Notes: generated by a model from the sequence alone, not told the origin. Positions 1 to 12,501 are shown, counted from the first letter of the stretch. The stretch: 64,000 bases of DNA from Urophycis tenuis (GCA_036785325.1 JAXIVH010000042.1:47501-111500); one strand, 5' to 3'. Program-made: numbers and translations.

Positions 1-707
1 ACATGGAGTTCCACTTTGAGTGTGTGTCTCAAGTCCATCATGAAGACAGTGTCCGACATGAAGACATGAAGACAGTGTCTGACATGAAGACAGTGTCCGA
101 CGTGAAGACATGAACACAGTGTCCAGCATGAAGACATGAAGGCATGGTCCGGCATGAAGACATGAAGACAGTGTCCAGCATGAAGACATGAAGACAGTGT
201 CCGACATGAAGACATGAACAAAGTGTCCAGCATGAAGACATGAAGACAGTGTCCAGCATGAAGACATGGTCCAGCATGAAGACAGTGTCCAGCGTGAAGA
301 CAGTCCAACATGAAGACATGAAGACAGTTTCCGACATGAAGACATGAACAAAGTGTCCAGCATGAAGACAGTGTCCAGCATGAAGACATGAAGACATGGT
401 CCAGCATGAAGACATGAAGACAGTGTCCAGCATGAAGACAGTCCAACATGAAGACATGAAGACAGTTTCCGACATGAAGACAGTGTCCAGCATGAAGACA
501 TGAAGACAGTGTCCAGCATGAAGACAGTTTCCGACATGAAGACATTAACAAAGTGTCCACCATGAAGACAGTCCAACATGAAGACAGTGTCCAGCATGAA
601 GACAGTTTCCGACATGAAGACATGAAGACAGTCCGACATGAACACAGTGTCTGACATGAAGACAGTGTCTGACATGAAGACAGTGTCTGACATGAAGACA
701 GTGTCCT
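1..707. repeat. Minisatellite with interleaved 18-bp and 12-bp units
   Basis: Tandem array built on CATGAAGACAGTGTCCGA-type 18-mers interleaved with shorter CATGAAGACA units. The core CATGAAGACA recurs throughout with small substitutions (TCCAGC, TCCGAC, TCTGAC). It starts at or before the window edge and ends near 707, where unique sequence begins. Open frames across it only reflect the repeat. Typical VNTR; no coding role inferred. Confidence 0.9.
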
Positions 708-838
708 CACAACAGGAAACCTTCAGGTGGGCTTCCTGTCATCTGACTCGTCTTTTCACTAAAAGGAGCTGAAGGAGATCTTATCAGATCTTAACAGGAC
801 GTAATAAGAGAACGTACAGACACACATCATGAGGTTTC

Positions 839-841
<3 letters not shown>

Positions 842-901
<60 letters not shown>

Positions 902-955
902 CCTGTTGAATGATGATTAGCTGCTCAGGATGCCGAGCACACTGAGCAAGCGAGG

Positions 956-1034
<79 letters not shown>
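842..1034. repeat. Two (GA)n microsatellites
   Basis: Two pure AG/GA dinucleotide tracts, roughly 843-899 and 959-1033, separated by about 58 bp of unique sequence. Open frames here (poly Glu-Arg on +, poly Ser-Leu on -) are artefacts of the dinucleotide repeat. Confidence 0.95.
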
Positions 1035-1036
<2 letters not shown>

Positions 1037-1844
1037 ATGAAAAAGAAAAAAGAGATGCCATGAGAGTTGCCATGGTTACCAGGGCATTTCTTGGTGTATT
1101 TAATCATTTCATGTCTTGGAATAAAAGGACAAGAGACACTGACATGCTACGTACAAACATATTTCTTAACAGGCTAGCAACTTAGCTAGATGGCTAGGAA
1201 TGGTAACTGGCTGCTTGGCTAGTTGGCTTGAAAAGGTAACTAGCTAGTTAGCCAGATGGCTCCCTATTCAAACTAGCTGGATGGTGACCAACTGCACCAA
1301 GTGAGTTAGCTGTGTGGCTACTAACTGAAGCTAAGTGTCCTGAAGCATAGTGAGAGAATAGAAGCAGGCTAAACAGGAAACAGTGTGGTGTAAATGTCAA
1401 GATAATCTAAAATAGTTTCAAAAAGAAGAATAGTATTGACACCAGTAGTAAGTAGTAGTAAACTAACTCGTAGTAAACTACAAGTTAGTATGCAATTCAT
1501 TCATTCCATCGGCCTCACGTCGTCCATAAGTAACAAATTATTGCTTAGCAACAGAAAGAGGCAACACTTACATCACTAGTCCTTTAAAGAGACATTGGTA
1601 CTTCACGAACTAACCACTAAACATTAAACATTCACAACACTAGGAAAGCAATGGGAAGCATAGCTGCAGTTTACTGCAGAAAACACTAAATAATGAAGAA
1701 ATACCAAGTCACACATTATAACGCCTCAACACACAGAGACACAGAGCCAAGAGACAATGAAGATGTGCGCAACACACACCTAAAGATTGATGTAAACACA
1801 CACACACATAAATGCTGTATCTATTATGGGTCTGCATAGCAGTA
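1035..1844. other. Non-coding stretch, cryptically simple
   Basis: No gene is recognisable. Between about 1170 and 1330 the sequence is a degenerate run of GCTAGCTAG/GGCTAGTTGG-like words (cryptic simplicity). The rest is AT-moderate unique sequence with no long open frame and no domain. Confidence 0.6.
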
Positions 1845-2028
1845 GATACTAACCATAACCTGGACCAGATACTAACCATAACCTGGACCAGATACTAACC
1901 ATAACCTGGACCAGATACTAATCATAACCTGCACCAGATACTAACCATAACCTGCACCAGATACTAACCATAACCTGGACCAGATACTAACCATAACCTG
2001 GACCAGATACTAACCATAACCTGGACCT
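1845..2028. repeat. 23-bp tandem repeat, about 8 copies
   Basis: Direct repeat of a 23-bp unit beginning CAGATACTAACCATAACC, with GGAC/GCAC variation between copies. Clean borders and no coding potential. Confidence 0.9.
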
Positions 2029-2528
2029 GCACCCCTAACAGAACACCCTCTGTAGCATGGCATCAGGCCTTTCTAGCCTCAGTAGAATGATTCAGAAGGA
2101 ACATAACCCTCGGTATTCTGAGTCAGGGATGATTCCTTTTATTCCTCATCATCCCAAACAAAGGCAGCAGTGGTAGTAACATCACACTGTTAGACGTTAA
2201 GAACAGGAACAAGAGCCTGAGGAAGCCAAGCTTCTGTTGATCTTTTGGATGGGTGGAAAACGGCTGAAGGAATGAAGAGACGACAGGCTGGAGGGTAACA
2301 GAGGAAAGGAGGCCACCATGAAGGGTTGACACAATAATGGGAGGAGGGATTGATGATGAAGGAAAGGATGGGCCACTCTTCATCCACTTCCTCACAACCA
2401 CCATGCCTCATAAAAAACGCCCCACAGCTGTGATGTACTGCAGGCCTGCGTCCACGTGGCACTTACATCAGGACCATTTCACTGAGATGTTCTGACGGAG
2501 CTTCATGTAGACAGCACTAACCTCTCAC
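2029..2528. other. Intergenic stretch without recognisable gene
   Basis: Unique sequence containing only short spurious frames on both strands; I see no family signature. It ends at the CAGA tetranucleotide array. Confidence 0.5.
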
Positions 2529-2570
2529 TGACAGAGAGACAGGCAGACAGATAGACAGACACAGACAGTC

Positions 2571-2609
<39 letters not shown>

Positions 2610-2818
2610 GACAGGCAGACAGACACGGACAGTCAGACAGACAGACAGCCAGACAGACAGACAGACAGACAGAGACAGGCAGACAGAGAGACAGGCAGAC
2701 AGACACGGACAGTGAGACAGACAGACAGACACGGACAGTCAGACAGACAGACACGGACAGACAGACAGACACGGACAGACAGACAGACAGACAGTCAGAC
2801 AGACAGACACGGACAGTC

Positions 2819-2855
<37 letters not shown>

Positions 2856-2858
2856 GTC

Positions 2859-2912
<54 letters not shown>
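2529..2912. repeat. (CAGA)n tetranucleotide array with CACGGACAGT interruptions
   Basis: Long tract of CAGA/GACA tetranucleotides with recurring interruptions (CACGGACAGT, GAGACAGG). Cys/Leu/Ser-rich frames on the minus strand and Arg/Gln/Thr/Asp-rich frames on the plus strand are translations of the repeat, not genes. Confidence 0.95.
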
Positions 2913-2913
<1 letters not shown>

Positions 2914-5900
2914 GGGGGAGAGGAACACAAGGAGGGGGAGACAGAGGGGGAGCGAGTTTAATATTTTCCCTTTGATGAATCTTTGGAGCTGCCTGGGCAA
3001 TGAAAAGAGAAAAGAGGACAAGATGGAGGGATGAACAGACATGGAGGAGGAGATGGAGGGATGAACAGACAGGGAGGAGAGAGGAGGTGAATGAAGGGGT
3101 AAATCCAGTAATAAATGTAATTATTTTGTTTATATCAGAATTCTGAAACTTCTTTTTCATTGCCATGGTACCATTGCCATTTTTCATTGCCATGGTATCA
3201 CTCACCCCTGTGAGTTAGTATAGTAAACTATATATATTCTACATATATTATAAACTATATATATTCTACATATATTATAAACTATATACATCCAGAATAA
3301 ACTACTTCCCCAATAGTGAATGCTTTCGGGACAGAAAACTCCCTGCTTTTAACTGGCAGGGAAGTGTGTGTGTGTGTGTGTGTGTTAGACTTGATGGCCC
3401 ATCTAATGAGCCAGCAGGACATGGGTCATCTGGTGAGGGACCATATGAAATGTGAAGGTGAAAGAACGTTTGACCGGTCAAATAGTGGACAGAAGCACAG
3501 CGGACAGAGGGGGGCCTGGTTGCCAGGACAACCCCGGCTGACTGCCGGCCCCCTCCGGCCTGGACTCTGACCCATGGCCCTGACGCTCCAGCTGAGACTG
3601 GATCCCTGGGACCTCAGGGACCTCAGGGACCAGGGGACATGGGGGGAGGGAGGATGGGTAAAGATGATCTGACCAATGACAACCTTCAGGCTGCACAGCC
3701 CATCACCTTTGTTATGCTGATGTAAATGTCCACCCAGCAAACATCTGGGTGGACACGCCCACTGCTCATGTCCTACTTTGTAAATGCCCTGCGATGACAG
3801 GATCAGAGGGCCGGGCGGAAGGTCTGGATCCACTGGAGCAGGTCACACACTGAGGGACTGCAGGAACCCGCCCAACTGAGGCCTGTTAGTCCAACTCTAA
3901 AGACAACAGCATTCAAAGGCCCGCCGGAGCCACTGGGACTTAGCCGGGCTGATGGATGCTGGATGAGCATCGAGGTCCGTCTGGACAGAAGGTGTTCCCT
4001 TCCTGTGCGGCGGAGCAGTGCCCCACCAGCGAGCGGTCGCTTCTAAGTGACGTAGGCTGACTGCAGGACCACAGAGTCCTTGTTGTTAGGAGGTCCACGG
4101 CCGTCCCCAGCCTGCAGGAGCTGCTGGTTCCAGTGAGGTTCCTCCTGCTGCAGCTAGAGGGCAGCAGCGTTACTCGCCACAAGGTTTGTACTGAACCTGA
4201 AACAAGCTTCACCTGTGTGTGTGTGTGTGTGTATGTGTGTGTGTGTAGCAGGCTGGCACACACACACACACCACAGACAGATTTCTATCCTACACACTCT
4301 TGTTGTTCTTGGGGAACGTGTGCACTTGTCTCTATGGAGATCAGATATTACTTGAGGGGGATTTCAGTGAACAGGTAGAAGCCCTTTAAAGCAGCTGTGG
4401 GTGAGATTGAAGAGGAGCGAAGAGAGAGAGAGCACAGAAGAGACTGGAAGAGTTTTGAAACCAAACCACAAAAAGCATCTCCTCCCTGTCTGCTCTGTCC
4501 CTTTGTCCTTCACCAAGAAGGGCTGCATTCATCCACCTGTGATTGACAGATGGATTCCATGAACAATGTCTTTAATGGGCAGGGAGCAGCTGAGCCTCTA
4601 CATGGTCTCAAACAGAGGCATGTCCCTGGAAACAAATGCTGTCACAGAGCAGGCCTGTCTGCCTGACTGAAATAAACACACAGACAAAACACATCCATAC
4701 TGTACATAATAAATACATGACCTCTATGGCCTCTCCATCCATTCAGACATCTTCCTCTCCGTCATCCAAAACTCTCTCCCCCTCTCCCTCCCCCCTCTCA
4801 CTCGCTCTCTCCTTCCCTCCCCCTCACTCACTCTCTCCCTCTCGCTGGCTTGCTCTCTTTGTCTCTCAACCCTCAGCTGCACTAGTTCTCAAAGTGCCAG
4901 ACTCCTCATACAGATGGCATTTCTCTTACACACACATCCAATGGGAGGGGTCGGCCGACCAACAAACGTGTTCGGTCGACACTACAGCACCACGATCAGC
5001 ACAGTGAGGACAACTCAGAGGTCTGGGCTGGTCAACCACTCGGGGCCGAGTCAGTCAAAGCTAAACCTGCACCACTCATCACACCTGAGTCTCATCAGAT
5101 GGTGTAGCTCTCTGCTCCGACTGCCATCTCAGTGAGGCTCACAACAACAGGAGCTCCATCAAACTGGGAGTGCAGAGCAGCCATAGGAATCCAGGGCTGT
5201 CCGGGCAGAGTGACAGGAGGCTGAAAGCATGTCCACAAGAGACAAAGAGTTTGAGGGAGACAGAATGGAGGGCGGAGTGCAGAGCAGGAGATGTTTTGTC
5301 TGTTAAAGGTGGAACACAGCTAAAGCTCAACACACCAAGCAGCACATTCCTGCTCCACAGTCATTTCTCCCATAGTCCAATGAGATGAGACTCCTCAAAT
5401 GTAAGAGATACAGAGAAAAAGCAATGACAAAACATATGTCTGTGTACGCAGACAAACGTGTTCAGTAATGAAAGCTCAGAGTGAACAAACCCAGCAGAAC
5501 TTCATGTTGGACTCCAGGAAAACTGGACCTTGTTTGCAACATTGTTGTTCAAATGCAGTTTTTAGAGCTACGAGAGGACAAGATGATCCTTAACACCAGG
5601 GCTATGTTTAGCTGCAGCGTCATACCAACAGTTACGTACATATTGCTTTGTGTACAACATTAGTCACACACCACCTGGGTTTCACCACCTCTCAACGCAT
5701 TCTTGTACTTTACCAGCTTCATAGCTTTATGTGTTGTAGGGACGAAGGGCAATGATGTTTTAGAATGTCTTAACAGCTGACATGCTGAGACAACATGACT
5801 GTTTACAGAGATAGAGATGATCTGATTAGCCCCGCTCCAAGGTTCCAGGTTCCCTCGGCTCAGAGTCTGAGGCACGTTGAGGAAAATGGTCCCCTCAGAC

Positions 5901-6128
5901 AGCCAACAGACAACAGCTTTGTTTTAATGGTCCAACTGATGGCAGAAGTAATCGTGATCCATGGTCATATTGTTGTGTGATCATGTCTGCACTGTAGGAA
6001 TTAATTTGACCCAATCAAAACATTTACTTCAGCATTTTAAGCATTTTAGTTTGAACTTATTCTCAATGTTTTGTTTCTGTTTTTTTGCTCCTGTGTGTTC
6101 AATCACTTTACACTTTACACAATCACTT
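2913..6128. other. 3.2-kb intergenic region, no gene recognised
   Basis: I find no convincing exon. Contents: GA-rich sequence 2913-3080, a short 27-bp repeat near 3227-3292, (GT)n near 3366-3386 and 4208-4246, a pyrimidine-rich CTCTCCC tract near 4740-4870, and otherwise unique sequence. The longest frames (about 110-135 codons) match no family I know and have no supporting splice context. Confidence 0.5.
3227..3292. repeat. 27-bp AT-rich tandem repeat, about 2.4 copies
   Basis: Direct repeat of TAAACTATATATATTCTACA followed by TATATTA, two full copies and a partial third. AT-rich, non-coding. Confidence 0.75.
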
Positions 6129-6129
6129 G

Positions 6130-6251
6130 AACCACACCTTGAGAAGGAAGAACAAATATTCAACCTCTGAATGGATTGACGTTGTCTTGTCTCTGATGTC
6201 ATCCACCTTCTCTATCCTTCTTATAAAGACCGGGTCCAGCTGCTGACAGAG
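6130..6251 (+). promoter_or_regulatory. Promoter of mucin-like gene A
   Basis: A TATA box (TATAAAG, 6222-6228) lies in a block duplicated almost unchanged upstream of gene C (38700 onward). Homology between the two copies starts abruptly near 6130 and runs through the TATA box, exon 1, intron 1 and exon 2. The transcription start is inferred about 30 bp after the TATA box, near 6252. The sequence CTCTGATGTCATCCACC at about 6191-6207 is also found upstream of every other mucin promoter copy in this window and is a candidate conserved element. Confidence 0.7.
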
Positions 6252-6346
6252 CAGAGCCAGGACCAGCAGCCAACACTACCCTCCAAGACTTGAGAGCAAC
6301 AGTTTCACGCTCCACAGCAGCCATCCGTCAAGTCCGCACTACAGCA
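6252..6346 (+). other. Non-coding exon 1 of mucin-like gene A
   Basis: Exon inferred from a strong donor (GTAAGT at 6347-6352) and from conservation of the preceding roughly 95 bp in four copies in the window (here, 18215-18309, 38822-38916 and inverted at 17331-17408). It contains no ATG in frame with exon 2, so it is 5' UTR. Just after the donor lies a doublet of the 11-bp unit GCACTCTCTTA, which is greatly expanded in the inverted copy near 17 kb. Confidence 0.7.
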
Positions 6347-6662
6347 GTAAGTATGGTGAAGCACTCTCTTAGCACTCTCTTAGCACTAGACATGCAGCCA
6401 CACAGCCTAGTTAGGGCATCTGTACCACAGAGCAGGACTGTACCTTCATTAGCATGACATGAAAGCTAGATTTCTCCAACTCAATTGAATGTAATATTGA
6501 AATGTGATTTAAACTTTGCAATTAGAAAAGCATTCTTGACTGCATGTGTGTACAGTGAAGTAATGTATTGAGTCTTATTCCATGGTCTGCTGATGTTCTG
6601 GTAAATACTTTCTCCAGTTTTCTGCTAGCTCTAACCATGGTGCTAAATGTTTTCAGGAAGCA

Positions 6663-7621
6663 ATGAACTCACGTACAATGGTGGGCAAGATTTGCATCAT
6701 TCTCCTCCTTCTAGTTGGTAAGTCATGAAAAGAAAATGTTTTTTTTTCATCCTCATAGTTTTTTCATGTCAATCAAAACTGAGAAACATGAAAAACATTT
6801 TCAAATGTTTTAATTTTAAAACAGCGAGTGGCAACACCCAAACTACCACAGTTATGCCACCAACTACTACAACCACAGCTGTTCCTACAACAACCACGGC
6901 TGTTCCTACAACCACAGCTGTTCCTACAACAACCACAGCTGTTCCTACAACAACCACAGCTGTTCCTACAACAACAGCTGTTCCTACAACAACCACGGCT
7001 GTTCCTACAACTACCACCGCTGTTCCTACAACCACAGCTGTTCCTACAACAACCACAGCTGTTCCTACAATGACAGCTGTTCCTACAACAACCACAGCTG
7101 TTCCTACAACAACCACAGCTGTTCCTACAACAACAGCTGTTCCTACAACAACCACGGCTGTTCCTACAACTACCACCGCTGTTCCTACAACCACAGCTGT
7201 TCCTACAACAACCACGGCTGTTCCTACAACTACCACCGCTGTTCCTACAACCACAGCTGTTCCTACAACAACCACAGCTGTTCCAACAACAACCACGGCT
7301 GTTCCAACGACTACAACCACAGCTGTTCCAACAACAACCACGGCTGTTCCTACAACCACAGCTGTTCCAACTACTACAACCACAGCTGTTCCTACAACAA
7401 CCACAGCTGTTCCTACTACAACCACAGCTGTTCCTACAACCACAGCCGTTCCAACAACTACAACCACAGTTGTTCCAACAACTACAACCACAGCTGTTCC
7501 AACTACTACAACCACAGCTTCATCAACTTCTAACATAAACAAAATGAGTTTATTTTCTATTTTGATTATTGTTTGTACAGGTGTTTCTTCAAATGTTCTT
7601 CAGTGGGACACTTGTTGTTGA
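6663..7621 (+). CDS. Mucin-like gene A: small secreted Thr-rich protein, probably GPI-anchored
   Basis: CDS is join(6663..6717, 6825..7621), 283 residues. Exon 2 (acceptor TTTCAG at 6651-6656, donor GTAAGT at 6718) encodes only a signal peptide, MNSRTMVGKICIILLLLV. Exon 3 follows the AAACAG acceptor ending at 6824; the split codon gives Ala19. The mature chain opens ASGNTQTTTVMPP and then consists of 6-9-residue units of Thr plus AVP (TTTTAVP, TTTAVP), a dense O-glycosylation substrate. The C-terminus leaves the repeat with a Ser/Asn spacer (SSTSNIN) followed by a hydrophobic run (MSLFSILIIVCTGV) and a short tail ending WDTCC. This resembles a GPI-attachment signal, less cleanly than in gene C because polar residues follow the hydrophobic run. 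There are no vWD, SEA, EGF or trefoil domains, so it is not a gel-forming mucin. The family is probably what databases label integumentary-mucin-like by composition; function is inferred as an epithelial surface or mucus glycoprotein. Confidence 0.78.
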
Positions 7622-7661
7622 CATTGTTTAGGACCTGTGTATTTTTGTATTTTATATGAGG

Positions 7662-7667
7662 AATAAA
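7662..7667 (+). terminator. AATAAA polyadenylation signal of gene A
   Basis: Canonical AATAAA 41 bp after the stop codon of gene A, in a plausible short 3' UTR, with GT-rich sequence shortly downstream. Confidence 0.65.
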
Positions 7668-7878
7668 TGAGTCCTGAGGAGTTCTGAGGAGGTAATTTAA
7701 AAAGCACCTTTGTTTCTTTTTTTTTTTTACACAATCTAAATGTAAGTTGCATTCATGCTTCAATAAGTATTTACTTAAATTACTCAAATACAATATACTT
7801 GATTTCCCCAAAGGCAAACTAAGAGATGGATTCCAGTGTGGTTGCCAGTCAAACCTATACACATGACACACATACATA

Positions 7879-8670
7879 CACTGCCTGGCCAAAAAGTTAC
7901 CACCTGGATTTTACAAAGCAAATAGGTGAGAGCTCCCTATTGGATGATAATTGCATGGGATTATCTTTCAGATGGCAGCAAGTTATTTAGCCTTAACTGA
8001 TGCAATGAGTAGCTTCTCATTTCTTAAACAACCATGTTGAAAGACACATCCCGCGGTCGTGGTCTGATGTCTATTCGAGAAGGGTCAAATCATTGGCATG
8101 CATCAAGCAGAGAAAACATCTAAGGAGATTGCAGAAAAAACTCAAATTGACCAATTGACCAATACATTAGTAAATACTGGAAGGAACCATTATCTTCGAT
8201 GAAGAAATGTTCTCAGAAAAAATCCTGATTGATTGTGATCTGTGATCACTTAAACGTTTGGTGAAATCAAATTGTAAAAAAACAACAGTAGAACTCAGGG
8301 CTATGTTTGATAGTGAAAGTAAGAGCATTACCACATGCACAATGCAAAGGGAACTCAAGGGATTGGCACTGAAGGGTTGAGAGTGGTTCAGGGAGCATGA
8401 GACATTTTCACACATGGATTGGCCACCACAGAGTCCAGACCTTCGCCCCATTGAGAATCTTTGGGATGTGCTGGAGAAGACATTGTGCAGTGGTCCGACT
8501 CTCCCATCATCAAGACAAGATGTTGGTGAAAAATTAATGCACTGGACGGAAATAAATCTTGTGACATTGCAGAAGCTTATTGAAACAATGCTACAGCGAA
8601 TGCGTGCCGAAATCAAAACTAAAGGCGGTTCAAAGAAATATCAGAGTGTGTGACCTTTCTGGCTAGGCCA
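7879..8670 (+). mobile_element. Internally deleted Tc1/mariner-like element
   Basis: The left end begins CACTGCCTGGCCAAAAAG after a TA at 7877-7878. The right end (about 8650-8670) is a degenerate inverted match to it. Only the C-terminal part of the transposase remains readable (8414-8653): WPPQSPDLRPIENLW, the Tc1 block holding the last catalytic acidic residue. The sequence before it is a decayed N-terminal region with stops, and the middle of the gene, with the first catalytic Asp residues, is missing. Non-functional fossil just downstream of gene A. Confidence 0.75.
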
Positions 8671-8847
8671 AAGGGAAAAAATTAGAAAATAATAAGAAAA
8701 TTATTTATTCCAGAATGCGCCAAGGCATGCCACAAATACTGTCACACAGAAGAGTGTTTAATATTTATTTTGGCGTATGATCAATTCTTCAATCATCAAC
8801 AAATCAATTTTTGTAGGATGACACCTTCTTTGCAACTACATCAGTGA

Positions 8848-9122
8848 TTACTACTGGGGTGTTAAACTAGACATTGTTTGCAGTGATTACCACTGGGGTG
8901 TTAAACTAGACATTGTTTACAGTCATTACCACTGGGGTGTTAAACTAGACATTGTTTACAGTGATTACCACTGGGGTGTTAAACTAGACATTGTTTACAG
9001 TCATTACCACTGGGGTGTTAAACTAGACATTGTTTACAGTGATTACCACTGGGGTGTTAAACTAGACATTGTTTACAGTGATTACCACTGGGGTGTTAAA
9101 CTACTGTAGACATTGTTTACAG
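8848..9122. repeat. 39-bp minisatellite, left part (about 7 copies)
   Basis: Tandem copies of a 39-bp unit containing TTACCACTGGGGTGTTAAAC then TAGACATTGTTTACAGT; units alternate GATTACC and CATTACC. The same unit resumes at 12951, so this is one array split by a LINE. Confidence 0.92.
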
Positions 9123-9149
9123 TGTGAATTGTGTAATTCGACAGGTGTC

Positions 9150-12100
9150 ATGGCGCCGTCCTATGGCGACTTGGTGTTGCTCTGTCTGTCAGTATGTTTG
9201 TTTGTGCTGTGTTTACGCGTGGATTATGTTGTCGGGATCATCAAGTATGAGAGAATGGCTCTCCTCCACATACGGGATAACATGGCTAAGTTTGAGCCAA
9301 AGCTGAACTTTTACGAGGACGTTTTAATCGGACCCACAGACACCAGTGGCACCCGAGGGTTTACCAATGCTAACCCCCGGCTGAGAACCAGGAAGCGGAG
9401 CAAAAGAGCTGGCGTGTTGGTCCGGCTGAAACGGTAAAGGCATCGTACTCCACTTCCAAGCGTCTTACTCACCAACGTCCGATCCCTCGTAAATAAGTGC
9501 GATGAGCTTTTCATCCTCATCAACAGCAGACGAGTGATTGCGGATTGCTCTGCGTTGTGCTTTACCGAAACCTGGCTCAACGCTAGCATTCCCGATTCAG
9601 CAGTACAACAAGATGGCTTCAGCCTCCACCGAGCTGACCGCACAGAGGCATCTCAGAAGACCAAGGGTGGAGAAGTCTGCTTTTACGTGAACCAGAGGTG
9701 GTGCACAGACACAACAGTGATCTCACAGACCTGCTCCACAGTCCTTGAGACATTATCCATTAAGTGCATCAAGTGACCGTTCTACCTGCCAAGGGACTTC
9801 ACCTCCATCATACTCACTGCTGTCTACATACCTCCCCAAGCTGCAGAAACGGAGGCGGCCAAACCACTTTCTGCTATCATAACGGACATTGAAAACTCTT
9901 ACCCGGACTCGGTGGTGTTGGTTTTAGGTGACTTTAATCATGTCAGTCTGAAACGATCTCTGCCCAGGCTAAAACAGCAGATCCGGGTGCCCACCAGGTA
10001 TGACAAGATTTTGGATCAGTGCTATTGTGCCATTGCCCATGTGTACAATTAATGTTCTGCTGGAGCCACACACCACCAGGAAACGTCCTCCATTGAATTA
10101 ACAAAGTGTTTATTTGTAAAGTTGAGTTCCACACTTTTAGGTTGCCATGGTTCTAAACAAAACAGAAAAATAGTAAATAAACTCTTCAAACAAACAAATA
10201 ACACATCAGCACATTCATTACGTTTGTTACATACGTTGATGTGGTTTCACAGACACATGGCAGGGCATTAGCTTGGAACCAGGAACAAAGGCTGAGCATC
10301 ACTCTGAACCGCCCTTTTATAGGGGGCGTCGTCCCAGGAAGTGGGCGCCAAACAACGGCGTCTACTTCTGGAGAGGAGGGTTAGTGCAGGGGAATAAAAC
10401 AGATTTCTGACACCACGCCTATCATGCAGTGGCCTGGGCTCCTCTTGGACAGTCAGACCACAATACTATGTTTTTAATACCTGCCTACAAACAGAAATTA
10501 AAAACTGTTAAGCCAACTACTAAGGTGGTAAAGCAATTGTCCACTCCGGCAATTGAAGCACTGAAGGACTGTTTTGATAACACAGACTGGTCTGTTTTTA
10601 AAGATTCATGTAATGATGATCTAGATGAATTTACTGAAGTGGTAAATGCTTATATTAACTTCTCTGAAAACGTATTTGTACCTACTAAGACTGTTACTGT
10701 GTATAGCAATAACAAACCATGGTTTAGCAGAGAAATAAAAAACCTCTGGAAAAACAAAAGAATTGCTTTTAAGAGTGGGGACAGAGACCTATATAAAGTA
10801 GCTAAGTATGAGTTTGAGAAAGCTGTCACTAAGGCTAAGGCGGACTACAGACGCAAGCTTGAGAACAAACTCAGCAGTAATGACAGCAGAGGAGTGTGGG
10901 AAGGCCTGAAGCAAATGACTAATTACACAAGCACAGCATCAGGGGTCAGTGATGACGATCCTGAACTTCCTGACAGCCTAAACGAGTTTTACTGTCGTTT
11001 TGATAAAAGTAATACCAGTCATCTCACCAGCCCAGATGGGTCAACCCCCTCATCCCCCCTTTTTTCATTGGAGAGGATGAGGTTAGACTGTTACTTAAGA
11101 AACAAAACTGCAGGAAAGCTGCAGGCCCTGACCTGGTATCCTCTGCCACCATTAGGCACTGCGCAGCTGAGTTGGCTCCAGTGCTCACTTATATTTTTAA
11201 CTGGTCATTTAGAGAATGCAGAGTCCCTCTCTGTTATAAGTCTGCTGTCATATTGCCGGTGCCCAAAAAGACCAAAATTAGCTGCTTGAATGACTACAGA
11301 CCAGTAGCCTTAACCCCGGTGGTGATGAAAATATTTGAACGCATTGTATGCACCTACCTGTCCAGGGTAGTGAGCCTAGACCCCTTCCAGTTTGCATACA
11401 GGGCAAACGGGTCTGTCGAGGATGCTGTGTCCCTATGTATTCACTCTGTACTACAGCACCTAGAGTCCCCAGGTAACTATGCCAAGATTCTTTTTATAGA
11501 CTATAGTTCTGCTTTTAACACAATTTTACCCCTCAAACTTTTTAAACAACTTCAACAGATGAGTGTGCATGACTCTCTCTCTCTGTCATTGGATCCTGGA
11601 TTTTCTGCTGCACAGGAAACAAGTGGTAAGGGTACACAGCAAAACCTCGGGGGTCAAATATATCAGCACTGGCGCCCCTCAGGGTTGTGTCTTATCCCCC
11701 CTACTGTACTCGCTGTACACTAATGATTGTGTATCACATGCAGACTCTGTCAAGATGTTCAAATTTGCAGATGACACAACATTGGTAGGGCTTATCTCTA
11801 AGGATGATGATGATGTGGCCTACAGAAATGAGGTCCTCACACTAGTGGAATGGTGTTCCCACCACAATTTAGAATTAAATGTCTCAAAGACTAAAGAAAT
11901 GGTAGTGGACTTTCGACGCAAGGGGCTAGTGTCCCAGCCCCTGGCCATCAATGGGGTAGAGGTGGAACGGGTGGACAGCTTTAGGTTCCTAGGGACCATA
12001 GTCTCATCCTCAATGAAATGGGGGGACAACCTGAGCTGTATCACTAAAAAAGCCCACCAGAGGCTCTTTTGTCTCCGGCAGCTGAGAAAATTTGGGGTGG

Positions 12101-12501
12101 CCTGTAGGGGGATTCTGCAATTGTATCGTGCCACTATTGAGAGTATTCTCTCCTTCTCTATTACTGTCTGGTATGGAAACACCACTGTCCAGAACAGGTT
12201 ACAGCTAGACAGAATAGTTCACACCACCGAGAAGATCATAGGTTGCAAACTCACCCCCTTATCAGAAATCTACAAGGCCCACATGCAACGAAAGGGCATG
12301 AAAATCCTGCTGGATGTAACTCACCCTACCAACCACCTCTTTAAGATCCTTTCATCAGGTAGAAGGCTGAGGGCTATTAACACAATGAAATCCCACTTTT
12401 TAAATAGCACATACTGTACTGCAATTAGACTTTTAAATAGCTCTCCATCTTTGCACCAATACCTCATGGAAATAGATCAATCCAACACAGGTCTTGGATA
12501 G
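9150..12501 (+). pseudogene. LINE polyprotein (endonuclease plus reverse transcriptase), disabled
   Basis: Starts at MAPSYGDL with a hydrophobic stretch and then a basic segment (RLRTRKRSKRAG). A stop near 9435 precedes the endonuclease block: LLTNVRSL, CFTETWLN, and VLGDFN near 9925. There is a further in-frame stop near 9775. After the LTR-like insertion the reading resumes at APLGQSDH (about 10440) and continues into reverse transcriptase: LNDYRPVALTPVVMKIFE, QFAYRANGSVEDAV, FIDYSSAFNTI, GAPQGCVLSPLLY and the catalytic FADDT near 11765-11780. Frame changes near 11100-11170 and 11560-11600 break the RT. The C-terminus (EKIIGCKLTPLSEIY) ends at 12501. Dead element; all breaks are visible in this copy. 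Confidence 0.82.
10053..10412 (-). mobile_element. Probable solo LTR inside the LINE
   Basis: 360-bp block that interrupts the LINE endonuclease/RT linker. Read on the minus strand it starts TGTCAGAAATC and ends CAGCAGAACA (TG...CA termini). It carries a TATA box (CTATAAAAGG, plus-strand 10313-10322) and, near its far end, AATAAA (plus-strand TTTATT at 10109-10114): the order promoter then polyA signal expected of an LTR. No clean target-site duplication was found, so exact ends are uncertain. Confidence 0.55.

Noticed and set aside
38..493. Minus-strand 151-codon frame in the first minisatellite
   Set aside because: Translation simply repeats the minisatellite; no start or splice context.
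2517..3205. Cys/Leu/Ser-rich minus-strand frames around the CAGA array
   Set aside because: Translation of a tetranucleotide repeat; several overlapping frames are open equally.
3316..4378. Host gene in the 3.3-4.4 kb frames (up to about 135 codons)
   Set aside because: Overlapping frames on both strands are open in GC-richer sequence, without recognisable family, signal peptide or paired splice sites.
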